A stretch of DNA of 64,000 nt from Chiridota heheva (GCA_020152595.1 JAIGNY010000089.1:85001-149000); one strand, 5' to 3'. Shown: positions 12,261 through 24,854, counted from the stretch's first letter. Made by a program: numbers and translations. Notes: generated by a model from the letters alone, not told the origin.

Positions 12261-13448
12261 TTCTTCTTGAAAATTCTTCTTCTTTTTGGGAATTCATTTT
12301 TTTTTTTCTTCTTGGTAATTCTTCTTCTTTTTTCGGAATTCTTCTTCTTCTTGGGAATTCTTTTTTGGGAGTTCTTTGGATTTTTTTCTTTTTTCTTTTC
12401 TTGGGATTTTTCTTCTTTTTTTTTCTTGGGAATTCTTCTTCTTTTTCTTCTTTTTTTAAAAATTCTTCTTTTTCTTCTTGGGAATTCTTCTTCTTCTCTG
12501 GGAACTCTTCTTCTTTTTCTTCTTTGGAATTCTTCTTCTTTTCTTCTTGGAAATTCTTCTTCTTCTTGGGAATTCTTTCTTCTTCTTAGAAATTCTTCTT
12601 CTTAGAAATCTTCTTTTCTTCTGGGAAAAATTCTTCTTCTTCTTGGGAATTCTTCTTTGAAAGAATTCTTCTTCTTGGGAATTCTTCTTCTCCTTTAGAA
12701 TTCTTCTTTTTCTTCTTGGAATTCTTCTTCTTCTTTTTAAGAATTCTTTTTCTTCTTCTTTTTAGAAATTCTTCTTCTACTTTTTAGGAATTCTTCTTCT
12801 TCTTTGTTTTGGGAATTCTTCTTCTTCTTCTTCTTGGGAATTCTTCTTCTTCTTTTTGGAAATTCTTCTTGTTTTTCTTCTTCTTCTTCATGGAAGTTCT
12901 TGAACTTCTTCTTCTTAGAACATCTTCTTCTTCTTTTTTTTTTTTCGAGAACTCTTCTTTTTCTTGGTATTTCTTCTTCATCTTGTTGGGAAGTCTTCTT
13001 CTTCTCCTTGGGAATTCTTCTTCTTCTACTTCAGAATTCTTTTTCTTCTTTTCGGAAATTCTTCTTCTTCTCCTTGGAAATTCTTCTTCTTCTCCTTGGG
13101 GATTTTTCTTCTTGGGAAATCTTCTTCTTTTCCCTGAGAAATTTTCTTCTTTTCTTTGAGAATTCTTTTTTTTTTTAAATTCTTCTTCTTCTCCTTGGGA
13201 TTTCTTCTTCTTCTCCTTGGGAATTCTTTTTCTCCTTCTTCTTGAGAAATCTTCTTCTTTTTCTTCTTGGGAATTCCTCTCCTTATTCTTGGGAGATCTT
13301 CTTCTTCTTCTTGGAAATTCTTTTTCTTCTCCTTGGGAAATCTTTTTCTTCTTCTTGGAAATTTTTCTTCTTCTTAGGAATTCTTCTTCTTGGAAATTCT
13401 TCTTCCTCTTGGGAATTCTTCTTCTTAAGAATTCTTTTTCTTCTTGGG

Positions 13449-13872
13449 ATTTCTTCAATTTTTTTTGGATTTCTTCGGAATTGTTCGCATTTCCTCGGAT
13501 TTCCTCGGGGTGTCCCGGAATTCGGATTTCTTCGGAATTTTCTGGATTTCCCGACGTTTTTCGGATTTCTCCGGAATTGTTCGCATTTCCTCGGATTTCT
13601 TCAGGGTTTTCCGGATTTCTTCGGAATTTCCCGGATATTCCGGAATTTTTCGGATTTCTCCGGAATTATTCGCATTTTCTCGGATTTCTTCGGGGTTTTC
13701 CAGAATTCTTCGGATTTCTTCGGAATTTCCCGGATATCTTCGGATTTCTCCAGAATTCTTCGCATTTTCTCGGATTTCTTCGGGGTTTTCCGGAATTCTT
13801 CGGATTTCTTCGAAATTCTTCCTTTTCTTCGAATTTCTTCGAAATTCTTCCTTTTCTTCGAATTTCTTCTTC
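13449..13872. repeat. Long TTCGGATTTC/TTCCGGA block (higher-order unit landmark)
   Basis: Very close to the block at 17,150-17,565 over its length, with flanking CTT satellite that also matches. The offset between the two copies is about 3.7 kb. Confidence 0.82.
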
Positions 13873-15911
13873 TTGAAAATTCTTCTTCTTTTTGGGAATT
13901 CATCGGACTTTTTTTTCTTCTTGGTAATTCTTCTTCTTTTTCGGAATTCTTCTTCTTCTTGGGAATTCTTTTTTTGGGGAGTTCTTTGGATTTTTTCTTC
14001 TTCTTGGGAATTTTCTTCTTCTTTTTCTTGGGAATTCTTCTTCTTGAGAATTTTTTTCTTCTTCTTAAAAAATTCTTCTTTTTCTCCTTGGGAATTCTTC
14101 TTCTTCTACTTGGGAACTCTTCTTTTTCTTCTTGGGAATTCTTCTTTTTCTTGGGAATTCTTCTTCTTCTTCTTGGGAATTCTTCTTCTTGGGAATTCTT
14201 CTTCTTCTCCTTAAAAAAACTCTTCTTTTTCTCCTTGGGAATTCTTCTTTTTTTACTTGGGAATTCTTTTTCTCCTTAGAAATTCTTCTTCTTCTTCTTA
14301 GGAATTCTTCTTCTTCTCTTTAAGAATTTTTTTTCTTAGGAATTCTTCTTTTTCTTAGGAATTCTTCTTCTTCTTCTTTTCCTTGGGAATTTTCTTCTTA
14401 TCCTTGGATTTTCTTCTTCTTCTCCTTGGGACTTGTTCTTCTTCTCCGTGGGAATTCTTCTTCTTTTCTTTAGGAATTCTTCTTTTAAGGAATTCTTCTT
14501 TTAAGGAATTCTTCTTCTTTTTAGGAATTTTTCTTCTTCTTCTTCTTGGGAATTCTTCTTCATCTTCTTCTTGGGAAATCTTCTTCATCTTCTTCTTGGG
14601 AATTCTTTTTCTTCTCCTTGGGAATTTTTTTTTCTTCTTCTTAGGAATTCTTTTTCTTCTTCTTTTTAGGAATTCTTCTTCCTCTACTTTTTGTAAATTC
14701 TTCTTCTTCTGAATTCTTCTTTTTCTTCTTGGGAATTCTTCTCCTTCTTGGGAATTCTTCTTTTTCTTGGGAATTCTTCTTCCTCTAGCGAATTTCTCTT
14801 CTTCCTGGAAATTCTTCTTTTTGGGAAATCTTGTTCTTCTTGGGAATTCTTCTTCTTCTCCTTGGAGTTTTTTCTACTTCTTTTTGGAAATTCTTTATTT
14901 TGGGAATTCTTCTTCTTCTTGGAAATTCTTCTTCTTCTTCTTTTGGGAATTCTTCTTCTTCTTCATTTTAAGAATTCTTTTTTTTTCTGGGAATTCTTTT
15001 CCTTTTTCCTGGGAATTCTTTTCCTTCTAAGGAATTCTTCTTCTTCTTCTTGGGAATTCTTCTTCTTTTCTTTTTTTGAAGTTTTCTCTTCTTCTTTTTG
15101 GAAATTCTTTGGGAATTTTGGGAATTCTTCTTCTTCTTGTTCTTTTCTTTTTGAAATTCTTCTTCTTCTTCTTCTTGGGAATTCTTCTTCTTCTTGGGAA
15201 TTCTTCTTCTTCTTCTTTTTTGGGAATTCTTTTCTTCTTCTTGAAATTCTTCTTCTTTTTTAAAATCTTGTTTTCTTGGGAATTCTTTTCTTCTCCTTGG
15301 AGTTTTTTCTTTTCCTTCTAATTCTTCTTCTTCTTCTTCTTCTTCTTGGGAATTCTTCTTCTTCTTTTTAGGAATTATTTTTTTTTTCTTCTTCTTCTTC
15401 TTCTTTGGGAATTCTTCGTCTTCTTGGGAATTCTTCTTTTTGGGAATTCTTCTTTTCTTCTTCTTGGGAATTATTTCTTCTTCTTCTTTTTGGAATTTTC
15501 TTCTTCTTTTGAGAATTCTTCTTCTTCTTTTGGGAATACTTCTTCTTCATTTTGAGAATTCTTTTTCTTCCTCTTCTTGGGAATTTTTCTTCTTCTTCTA
15601 AGGATTTCTTCTTCTTATTTTTTTGGGAATTCTTCTTCTTGGGAATTTTTCTTTTTCTTCTTCTTGGAAATTCTTTATCTTCTTGGGAATTTTTCTTCTC
15701 CTTGGGAATTCGTCTTCTTCTCTTTGGGACTTATTCTTTTTCTTCTTGGGAATTCTTTTTCTTTTTTTTGGAAATTCTTCTTCTTCTCTTTGGGAATTTT
15801 TTTTTTGTGAAGACTTCTTCTTCTCCGAGGACTTTCTTCTTCTTCTCCTTCTTTGGAATTTTTTATCTTCTCCTTGGGAATTCGTTTTCTTCTCCTTGGG
15901 AATTCCTCTCC

Positions 15912-16040
15912 ATTGGGATTTCTTCGGGTTTCTTCGTATTTCTTTGGGTTTCTTTGGATTTATTTGAATTTTTTAAGATTGTTTTCGGATTTATTTGGAA
16001 TTCATCGAACATCATCGGATTTCTTCAAATTTCTTGGTAA
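15912..16040. repeat. Short TTCGGATTTC block 2
   Basis: Carries GGGTTTCTTCGTATTTC and the ATTCATCGAACATCATCGG ending also present at 800-1,075 and 19,369-19,495. Confidence 0.78.
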
Positions 16041-17149
16041 TTCTTCTTCTTGGGAATTCTTCTTCTTTTTTCTTTTTCTTCTTGGAAATTTTTTTTTCTT
16101 GGAAATTCTAATTCTTCTTCTTCTTGGAAATTCTTCTTTTTCTTCTTGGAAATTCTTCTTCCTCTTGGAATTCTTCTTCTTCCTTCTTGGAATTCTTCTT
16201 CTTCTTCTTCTTGGGAATTCTTCTTCTTCTTCCTCTTGGGAATTCTTCTTCTTGGGAATTCTTCTTTTTTCTTCTTGGGAATTTTCTTTTTGGAATTTTT
16301 CTTGTTCTTCTTAGGAATTCTTTTTCTTCTGGGATGTCTTCTTCTTCTTGAGAATTCTTCGTCCTTTTGGGAATTCTTCTTCTTGGGAATTCTTCTTCTC
16401 CTTGGGAATTCTTCTTTTTCTCCTTGGGAATTCTTCTTCTTCTTTTTAAGAATTCTTTTTCTTCTTCTTTTTAGAAATTCTTCTTCTACTTTTTAGGAAT
16501 TCTTCTTCTTCTTCTTTGTTTTGGGAATTCTTCTTCTTCTTCTTGGGAATTCTGCTTCTTCTTTTTGGAAATTCTTCTTGTTTTTCTTCTTCTTCTTAAT
16601 GGAAGTTCTTGAACTTCTTCTTCTTAGAACATCTTCTTCTTTTTTTTTTTTCGAGAACTCTTCTTTTTCTTGGTATTTCTTCTTCATCTTGTTGGGAAGT
16701 CTTCTTCTTCTCCTTAGGAATTCTTCTTCTTCTACTTCAGAATTCTTTTTCTTCTTTTCGGAAATTCTTCTTCTTCTCCTTGGAAATTCTTCTTCTTCTC
16801 CTTGGGGATTTTTCTTCTTGGGAAATCTTCTTCTTTTCCCTGAGAAATTTTCTTCTTTTCTTTGAGAATTCTTTTTTTAAATTCTTCTTCTTCTCCTTGG
16901 GATTTCTTCTTCTTCTCCTTGGGAATTCTTTTTCTCCTTCTTCTTGAGAAATCTTCTTCTTTCTTCTTGGGAATTCCTCTCCTTATTCTTGGGAGATCTT
17001 CTTCTTCTTGGAAATTCTTTTTCTTCTCCTTGGGAAATCTTTTTCTTCTTTTTGGAAATTTTTCTTCTTCTTAGGAATTCTTCTTCTTGGAAATTCTTCT
17101 TCCTCTTGGGAATTCTTCTTCTTAAGAATTCTTTTTCTTCTTGGGATTT

Positions 17150-17565
17150 CTTCAATTTTTTTTGGATTTCTTCGAAATTGTTCGCATTTCCTCGGATTTC
17201 CTCGGGGTGTCCCGAATTCGGATTTCTTCTGAATTTTCTGGATTTCCCGACGTTTTTCGGATTTCTCCGGAATTGTTCGCATTTCCTCGGATTTCTTCAG
17301 GGTTTTCCGGATTTCTTCGGAATTTCCCGGATATTCGGAATTCTTCGGATTTCTCCGGAATTATTCGCATTTTCTCGGATTTCTTCGGGGTTTTCCAGAA
17401 TTCTTCGGATTTCTTCGGAATTTCCCGGATATCTTCGGATTTCTCCAGAATTCTTCGCATTTTCTCGGATTTCTTCGGGGTTTTCCGGAATTCTTCGGAT
17501 TTCTTCGAAATTCTTCCTTTTCTTCGAATATCTTCGAAATTCTTCCTTTTCTTCGAATTTCTTCT
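17150..17565. repeat. Long TTCGGATTTC/TTCCGGA block
   Basis: Near-copy of 13,449-13,872 with small deletions. It sits at the same distance downstream of the AGAACATC landmark (about 520 bp). Confidence 0.82.
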
Positions 17566-19368
17566 TCTTGAAAATTCTTCTTCTTTTTGGGAATTCATCG
17601 GACTTTTTTTCTTCTTGGTAATTCTTCTTCTTTTTCGGAATTCTTCTTCTTCTTGGGAATTCTTTTTTGGGGGAGTTCTTTGGATTTTTTCTTCTTCTTG
17701 GGAATTTTCTTCTTCTTTTTCTTGGGAATTCTTCTTCTTGAGAATTTTTTTCTTCTTCTTAAAAAATTCTTCTTTTTCTCCTTGGGAATTCTTCTTCTTC
17801 TACTTGGGAACTCTTCTTTTTCTTCTTGGGAATTCTTCTTTTTCTTGGGAATTCTTCTTCTTCTTCTTGGGAATTCTTCTTCTTCTCCTTAAAAAAACTC
17901 TTCTTTTTCTCCTTGGGAATTCTTCTTTTTTTACTTGGGAATTCTTTTTCTCCTTAGAAATTCTTCTTCTTCTTCTTAGGAATTCTTCTTCTTCTCTTTA
18001 AATTCTTTTTTTTTTTCTTCTTTTTCTTAGGAATTCTTCTTCTTCTTCTTTTCCTTGGGAATTTTTTTCTTCTTCTTGAAATTCTTCTTCTTCTTCAAAT
18101 TTTCTTCTTCTTCTTCTTTTATCCTTGGATTTTCTTCTTCTTCTCCTTGGGACTTGTTCTTCTTTCTTGGGAATTCTTCTTCTTTTCTTTAGGAATTCTT
18201 TTCTTTTAAGGAATTTTCTTTTCTTCTTTTTTTTTTGGATTTTTTCTTCTTCTTCTTCTTGGGACTTCTTCTTCTTCTTGGGACTTCTTCTTCTTCTACT
18301 TGGGAATTCTTTTTTTTCTTCTTGGGATTTCTTCTTCTTCTTTTGGGGAATTTTTTCTTCTTTTAGGAATTCTTTTTTTTTTCTTTTCTTCTTCTTTTAG
18401 GAATTCTTCTTCTTCTTCTTTTAGGAATTTTTCTTCTTCTTCTTCTTGGGAATTCTTCTTCTTCTTCTTCTTGGGAAATCTTCTTTTCTTCTTCTTGGGA
18501 ATTCTTTTTCTTTTGGGAATTTTTTCTTCTTCTTAGGAATTCTTTTTCTTTCTTCTTTTTAGGAATTCTTCTTTCTTCTTTTTTTGGAATACTTTCTTCT
18601 TTTTTTGGGAATTTTTCTTTTGGAATTTTCTTCTTCTTCTTGAAATTCTTCTTCTTCTTCTTTTGGGAATTCTTCTTCTTCATTTTAGGAATTCTTTTTT
18701 CTTTTTGGGAATTCTTTTTTTTGGAATTCTTTTCTTCTTGGAATTCTTCTTCTTGAATTCTTTCTTTTGGGAATTCTTCTTCTTCTTCTTCTTGGGAATT
18801 CTTTTTCTTGGGAATTCTTCTTTTTGGGAATTTTTTCTTCTTGGGAATTCTTTTTTCTTCTTTTTTGGGAATACTTCTTCTTCATTTTGAGAATTCTTTC
18901 TTCTTTTTTTTGGGAATTTTTTCTTCTTCTTCTAAGAATTTCTTCTTTTTATTTTTCTTGGGAATTCTTCTTCTTCTTGGAATTTCTTCTTTTCTTCTTC
19001 TTGAAATTCTTCTTCTTTGAAATTCTTTTTCTTCTCTTCTTGGGAATTTTCTTCTTCTTCTCCTTTGGGACTTATTCTTTTTTTCTTCTTGGGAATTTTC
19101 TTTTTTTTTTTTGGATATTCTTCTTCTTTCTTTGGGAATTCTTCTTTTTCTTGAAGAATTCTTCTTCTTCTTAGGATTTTCTTCTTCTTCTTTGGGACTT
19201 CTTCTTTCTTCTTTTTGGGAATTCTTCTTTTTTTCTTGGGAATTTTTTCTTTTTTTTTGGAATTTTTTTTTCTTCTTCTTCTTGATTTTCTTCTTCTTCT
19301 TCTTCTTTGGAATTTTTTATCTTCTCCTTGGGAATTCGTTTTCTTCTCCTTGGGAATTCCTCTCCTTG

Positions 19369-19495
19369 GGATTTCTTCGGGTTTCTTCGTATTTCTTTGG
19401 GTTTCTTTGGATTTATTTGAATTTTTAAAGATTTTTTTCGGATTTATTTGGAATTCATCGAACATCATCGGATTTCTTCAAATTTCTTGGTAATT
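19369..19495. repeat. Short TTCGGATTTC block 3
   Basis: Near-copy of 15,912-16,040, about 3.46 kb further on. Confidence 0.78.
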
Positions 19496-20449
19496 CTTCT
19501 TCTTGGGAATTCTTCTTCTTTTTAGGAATTCTTTTTTTCTTGGAAATTCTAATTCTTCTTCTAATTGGAAATTCTTTTTCTTCTTGGGAATTCTTCTTTT
19601 CTTTCTTGGGAATTCTTCTTCTTCTTTTCTTGGGAATTCTTCTTCTTCTTCCTCTTGGGAATTCTTCTTCTTCCTGATTTTTCTTTTTGGAAATTCTTGT
19701 TCTTCTTAGGAATTCTTTTTCTTCTGGGATGTCTTCTTCTTCTTGAGAATTCTTCGTCCTCTTGGGAATTCTTCTTCTTGGGAATTCTTCTTCTCCTTGG
19801 GAATTCTTCTTTTTCTCCTTGGGAATTCTTCTTCTTCTTTTTAAGAATTCTTTTTCTTCTTCTTTTTAGAAATTCTTCTTCTACTTTTTAGGAATTCTTC
19901 TTCTTCTTCGTTTTGGGAATTCCTCTTCTTCTTGGGAATTCTGCTTCTTTTCTTTGGAAATTCTTCTTGTTTTTCTTCTTCTTCTTCATGGAAGTTCTTG
20001 AACTTCTTCTTCTTAGAACATCTTCTTCTTTTTTTTTTTCGAGAACTCTTCTTTTCTTGGTATTTCTTCTTCATCTTGTTGGGAAGTCTTCTTCTTCTCC
20101 TTGGGAATTTCTTCTTCTTCTCAGAATTCTTTTTCTTCTTTTCGGAAATTCTTCTTCTTTTTAGGAATTCTTCTTCTCCGAGGATTTTTCTTCTGGGAAA
20201 TCTTCTTTCTTCTGAGAAATTTTCTTCTTTTTTGGAATTCTTTTTTTTTTTTTTTTTATCTTCTCCTTAGGAATTTCTTTTCTTCTCCTTGGGAATTCTT
20301 CTTCTTTTTCTTGGTAATTCTTCTTCTTCTTCTTGAAATTCTTCTTCTTCTCCTTGGGAATTCTTCTTCTTTTGGGAATTCTTTTTCTTCTTGGGAATTC
20401 TTCTTCTTCTTGAAAAATTTTCTTCTTAAAAATTCTTCTTCTTCTTGAA

Positions 20450-20862
20450 ATTCTTCGAATTCTTTTTTCGTTTTTTTTTTTCTTTGAGTCTTCGGATTTC
20501 TTCAATTTTGTTTGGATTTCTTCGGAATTGTTCGCATTTCCTCGGGGTGTTCCGGAATTTGGATTTCTTTGGAATTTTCCGGATTTCCAGAAGTTTTTCG
20601 GATTTTTTCGGAATTGTTCGCATTTCCTCGGACTTTTCCGGATTTCTTCGGAATTTCCCAGATATTCCGGATTTTTTTCGGATTTCTCCTGAATTGTTCG
20701 CATTTCTTCGGGGTTTTCCGGAATTCTTTGGATTTCTTCGGAATTTCCCGGATATTCCGGATTTTTTTTGGATACCTCCGGAATCCTTCGCATTTCCTCG
20801 GATTTCTTCGGGGTTTTCCGGATTTCTTCGGAAATCTTTTATTTTCTTCGGAATTCTTCTTC
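20450..20862. repeat. Long TTCGGATTTC/TTCCGGA block
   Basis: Same family as the other long blocks but more diverged (TCCTGAATTGTTCGC and GGATTTTTTTTGG variants), about 3.3 kb after the 17.1-kb copy. Confidence 0.78.
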
Positions 20863-22194
20863 TTGAAAATTCTTCTTCTTTTTGGGAATTCATCGGATTT
20901 TTTTTCTTCTTGGTAATTCTTCTTCTTCTTTTTCGGAATTCTTCTTCTTGGGAATTCTTCTTTTTGGGAGTTCTTTGGATTTCTTCTTCTTCTTTTTCTT
21001 CTTGGGAATTTTCTTCTTCTTTTTCTTGGGAATTCTTCTTCTTCTTGAGAATTTTTCTTCTTCTTAAAAAATTCTTCTTTTTCTCCTTGGGAATTCTTCT
21101 TTTTCTACTTGGGAATTCTTCTTGGGAGTTCTTCTTCTTTTCTTTAAGAATTCTTTTTTTTTGGGAATTCTTCTTTTTCTTAGAAATTCTTCTTTTTCCC
21201 TTGGAAATTCTTCTTCATCTTCTTCTTGGAAATTCTTCTTCTTTCTTCTTGGGAATTTTTCTTCTTCTTGGGAATTTTCTTTTACTCCTTGGGAATTTTC
21301 TTCTTCTTTTGGGAATTCTTCTTCTTCTTCTCCTTGGGAATTCTTCTTCTTCTCCTTGGGATTTCTTCTTCTTCTCTTTAAGAATTCTTCTTTTTAGGAA
21401 TTCTTCTTCTTCTTGGGAATTCTTTTTCTTCTCCTTGGGAATTCTTCTTCATCTTCTTCTTTTCTTCTTCTCCTTAGGAATTTTTCTTCTTCTTTTAGGA
21501 ATTCTTTTTCTTCTTCTTTTAAGGAATTCTTCTTCTTTCTTTTGTGAATTCTTCTTCTTTTTCTGAATTCTTTTTTTTTCTACTTGGGAATTCTTTTTCT
21601 TCTCCTTGGGAATTCTTTTTTTCTTCTTGGGAATTCTTCTTCTTCTTCTCCTTAGGAATTTTTTCTTCTTCTTCTCCTTGGGAATTCTTCTTCTCCTTAA
21701 GAATTCTTCTTCTTCTTGGGAATTCTTCTTTTTGGGAATTCTTCTTTTTGGGAATTCTTCTTTTTCTTTTTTGGGAATTCTTCTTCTTCATTTTGAGAAT
21801 TCTTTTTCTTTTTCTCTTTGGGAATTCTTCTTCTTCTTCATCTTCTTCTTCTAAGGAATTCTTCTTCTTCTTCTTGGGAATTTTTTTTCTTCTTCTTGGG
21901 AATTCTTCTTCGTCTTCTTCTTGGGAATTCTTCATCTTCTTGGGAATTCTTTTTCTTCTCCTTGGGACTTATTCTTGTTCTCCTTGGGAATTCTTTTTCC
22001 TCTTCTTGGAAATTCTTCTTCTTCTCTTTGGGAATTCTTTTTTTGGTGAAGACTTCTTCTCCGAGGACTTTCTTCTCTTCTCCTTCTTGGGAATTTTTCT
22101 TCTTCTCCTTGGGAATTCGTCTTCTTCTTCTTTGGAATTCTTCTTCTTCTTGGGATCTCTTCTTCTCCTTGAAATTCTTCTTCTTAAAAATTCT

Positions 22195-22392
22195 TGGGAT
22201 CCTTTCGAAATTCTTCTGATTTCTTCAAAATTCTTTGGATTTCTTCGGAATTCCTCAAGTTTCTTCGGGTTTTTCGGATTCCTTAATGTTTTTCGGATTT
22301 CTTTGATTTCTTCGGAATTTTCCGGAATTTTTCGGATTTCTCCGAAATTCTTCGCATTTCCTCGGATTTCTTCGGAGTTTTCCGGAAATCTT
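22195..22392. repeat. Terminal TTCGGATTTC block, end of the TTC satellite
   Basis: A last short block that stops at about 22,392, immediately before the AACTGTAATAA minisatellite. It marks a sharp boundary between pyrimidine-strand satellite and AT-rich satellite. Confidence 0.75.
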
Positions 22393-22727
22393 AAGTATAA
22401 AAATAAAAATAATGATAATAACTGTAATAACTGTAATAAAGTATAATAATAATAATAATAATTTAAATAATAATGATAATAAGTGTAATAACTAATAAAG
22501 TATAAAAATAATAATAATAATAATAATAATCTTAATGATAATAATAATTGTAATAAAGTATAAAATTGATAATAATAATAACAATAACTGTAATAACTGT
22601 AATAAAGTATACAAATTATGATATTGATAATATTAATAACTGTTATATTTGTAATAAGGTATAACAAAAAATAATAATAATAATGATAATAATAATGATA
22701 ATAATAACTGTAATAACTGTAGTAAAG

Positions 22728-22763
<36 letters not shown>

Positions 22764-24133
22764 TTAATAATATTAATAATAATATTAATAATAATAATAA
22801 TAACTGTAATAACTGTAATAAAGTATAGAAATAATAATATTAACAATAAGTGTAATAACTGTAATAAAGTATTAAATTAATATTAATAATGATAACTGTA
22901 ATAACTGTAATAAAGTATTAAAATAATAATAATAAAAACTGTTATAACTGTGATAAAGTAGCATGAAAATAATAATAATGATAATAATAATAATAATAAC
23001 AATAGTAATAATAATAACTGTAATAAAGTATAGAAAAAATATTAAAATTGATAATACTAACTATAATAACTATAATAAAAGATAAAGATAATGTAATAAT
23101 AACTGTATAACTGTAATAAAGTATGAAAATAATAGTAATAATAATAATAATATTAATAACTGTAATAACTGTAATAAAGTATAGAAATAATATTAATAAT
23201 GATAATACTAACTGTAATAATTGTAATAGAGTATAATAATTATGATAATGATAATAATAAAAATAATAATAAGTTTAATAATAAAAACTGTAATAACTGT
23301 AATAAAGTATACAAAAATGATAGTAATAATAATAATAATAAGTCTAATATCTGTAATACAGTATACAGATAATAATTATAATAATAATAACTGTAATAAA
23401 ATATAATAATAACAATAAATAATAATAATAATAATAATAACTGTAATAAAGTATAAAATTGATAATAATAATTTTAATAAGTGTAATAACTGTAATAAAG
23501 TATACAAATAATAATAATAAAAATAATAACTGTTATAACTGTAAAAGGTATAAAAAGAAAATCAATATTAATAATAATAACTGTAATAACTGTAATAAAG
23601 TATATAAAAATAATAATACTAATAATAATAACTGCAATAACTGTAATAAAGCATAAAAATAACAGTAATAATTATGATAATGATAATAATAAAAATAATA
23701 ATAATAGTAAAAACTGTAATAAAGTTTAGAAATACTATTAATAATGTTAATACTAACTGTAATAACTGTAATAAAGTATGAAAATAATAATGATAATAAT
23801 ACCTGTAGTAACTGTAATAAAGTATAAAAGTTATAATAATAATAGTAATAATAATAACTGTAATAAAGTATGAAAATAATAATAATAATAATACCTGTAA
23901 TAACTGTAATAAAGTATAAAAATAATAATAATAATAATAACGATAATAACTGTAATAAAGTATAAAAATAATAATAATAATAGTAATGATAATAACTGTA
24001 ATAACTGTAATAAAGTATGAAAATAATAATAATAATAATAATAGTAACTGTAATAACTGTAATAAAGTTTAAAAATATTAATAATAATAACAATAACTGT
24101 AATAACTGTAATAAAGTATACAAATAATAATAA
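22393..24133. repeat. AT-rich minisatellite (AACTGTAATAAAGTAT type)
   Basis: Irregular units of about 40-60 bp, each made of one or two AACTGTAAT words, then AAAGTATA and a variable (AAT)n run. Unit length varies because the AAT run varies. Minus-strand frames give YFITVITV-type repeats, a direct by-product of the unit. No gene is present. Confidence 0.9.
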
Positions 24134-24155
24134 CAGGATATGAACGGTGAAGGTA

Positions 24156-24200
24156 ATACCATATGGGGTCATTTTTTAACGAAATGACCGAATATGGTAT
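24156..24200. other. Hairpin: 19-nt arms, 7-nt loop
   Basis: The left arm ATACCATATGGGGTCATTT (24,156-24,174) pairs with AAATGACCGAATATGGTAT (24,182-24,200) at 17 of 19 positions, around the loop TTTAACG. The copies at 25.4, 27.1 and 28.5 kb keep the outline but pair less well, so copy 1 probably preserves an ancestral palindrome at the element end. Confidence 0.85.
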
Positions 24201-24417
24201 CGAATTGAGTGCCCCATGTCTAAAACTACTGATTTTTGAGGGTTTAGAATTTAAGTGTTAATTTCTGTTTTCCGATTGATGCCAATGGCACATTAAATCA
24301 AAAAAGAAACAAATAGAAATTCCAGGTTTAATTCATTAAACTTGATCACCTTTTCCCTGTATCATGTTTTTCAGATGATACCTGACCGTTAAATTAACTT
24401 TTTGATATATATTTATT

Positions 24418-24747
24418 TCAAATTCTTGGACTTTGGAATGCCCTAACATAAGGGGAAATACACAAAATAATGTAGAGATCAAAAATATTTTCCTTAGATA
24501 TGTACACCCTTGCCCACTCGCCGTTGCCGAGGACGAGTTCCTCGTCCTCCACCTCTCTCTGCATTGTCGAGACGCTGAATGGCGGTTCGTTGGCGTTCTC
24601 GTCCCAATCGCTTACTTCTTCCGCTGTGAAATCGTCTTCGTTGGCTGCAGAATCGGTAGCCGAGCCCTGTGAGCTTAGTGCAGAAGCAGCGGCGTCAAAA
24701 TCCCAGTCTTCCTCGTGGCGTAGCCATGCTTCTCGGTCCTAAGCCAT
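24418..24747 (-). pseudogene. Acidic ORF fragment with a nonsense codon at position 3 (copy 1)
   Basis: From ATG at 24,747 the minus strand reads Met-Ala-stop, then about 106 open codons: DREAWLRHEEDWDFDAAAS, an acidic Asp/Glu/Ser-rich middle, ...DEELVLGNGEWARVYIS, and a short hydrophobic tail to a stop at 24,418-24,420. The third codon TAG is one base from GAG (Glu). The composition (acidic, two Trp-Asp motifs DWDF and DWDE) is far from the AT-rich surroundings and looks like genuine former coding sequence. I do not recognise the family. A stop so close to the start makes this copy non-functional unless translation starts elsewhere or the frame is an internal exon. Confidence 0.45.
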
Positions 24748-24854
24748 GTTGTCTGAATGATTGCTTGAATGTTGGTAGATCTAGATGATCGAATGATTAA
24801 TAATTATCAAAGCAGGTATTTTTCATTGTCTACAAACAATACCCACCATGCTGT

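Larger units (their letters stand above)
7890..22392. repeat. TTC-rich satellite array 2, with higher-order organisation
   Basis: The same GGGAATTC(CTT)n satellite as array 1, about 14.5 kb long. Landmarks recur in fixed order: a short block ending ATTCATCGAACATCATCGG, then TTCTTAGAACATC words (12,917; 16,626; 20,015; also 1,521 in array 1), then a long CG-containing block (13,449; 17,150; 20,450). Landmark spacing gives a higher-order unit of about 3.3-3.7 kb. From about 12.8 kb on, the units are visibly close copies; 8-11.5 kb is more degenerate and T-rich. All reading frames are low-complexity by-products. Confidence 0.92.

Noticed and set aside
221..22446. Hundreds of Phe/Leu/Ser/Trp-rich (plus) or Lys/Glu/Arg-rich (minus) open frames up to 448 codons
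   Set aside because: They overlap in several frames at the same positions and change composition only with the repeat. They are translations of the (CTT)n/GGGAATTC satellite, not genes.
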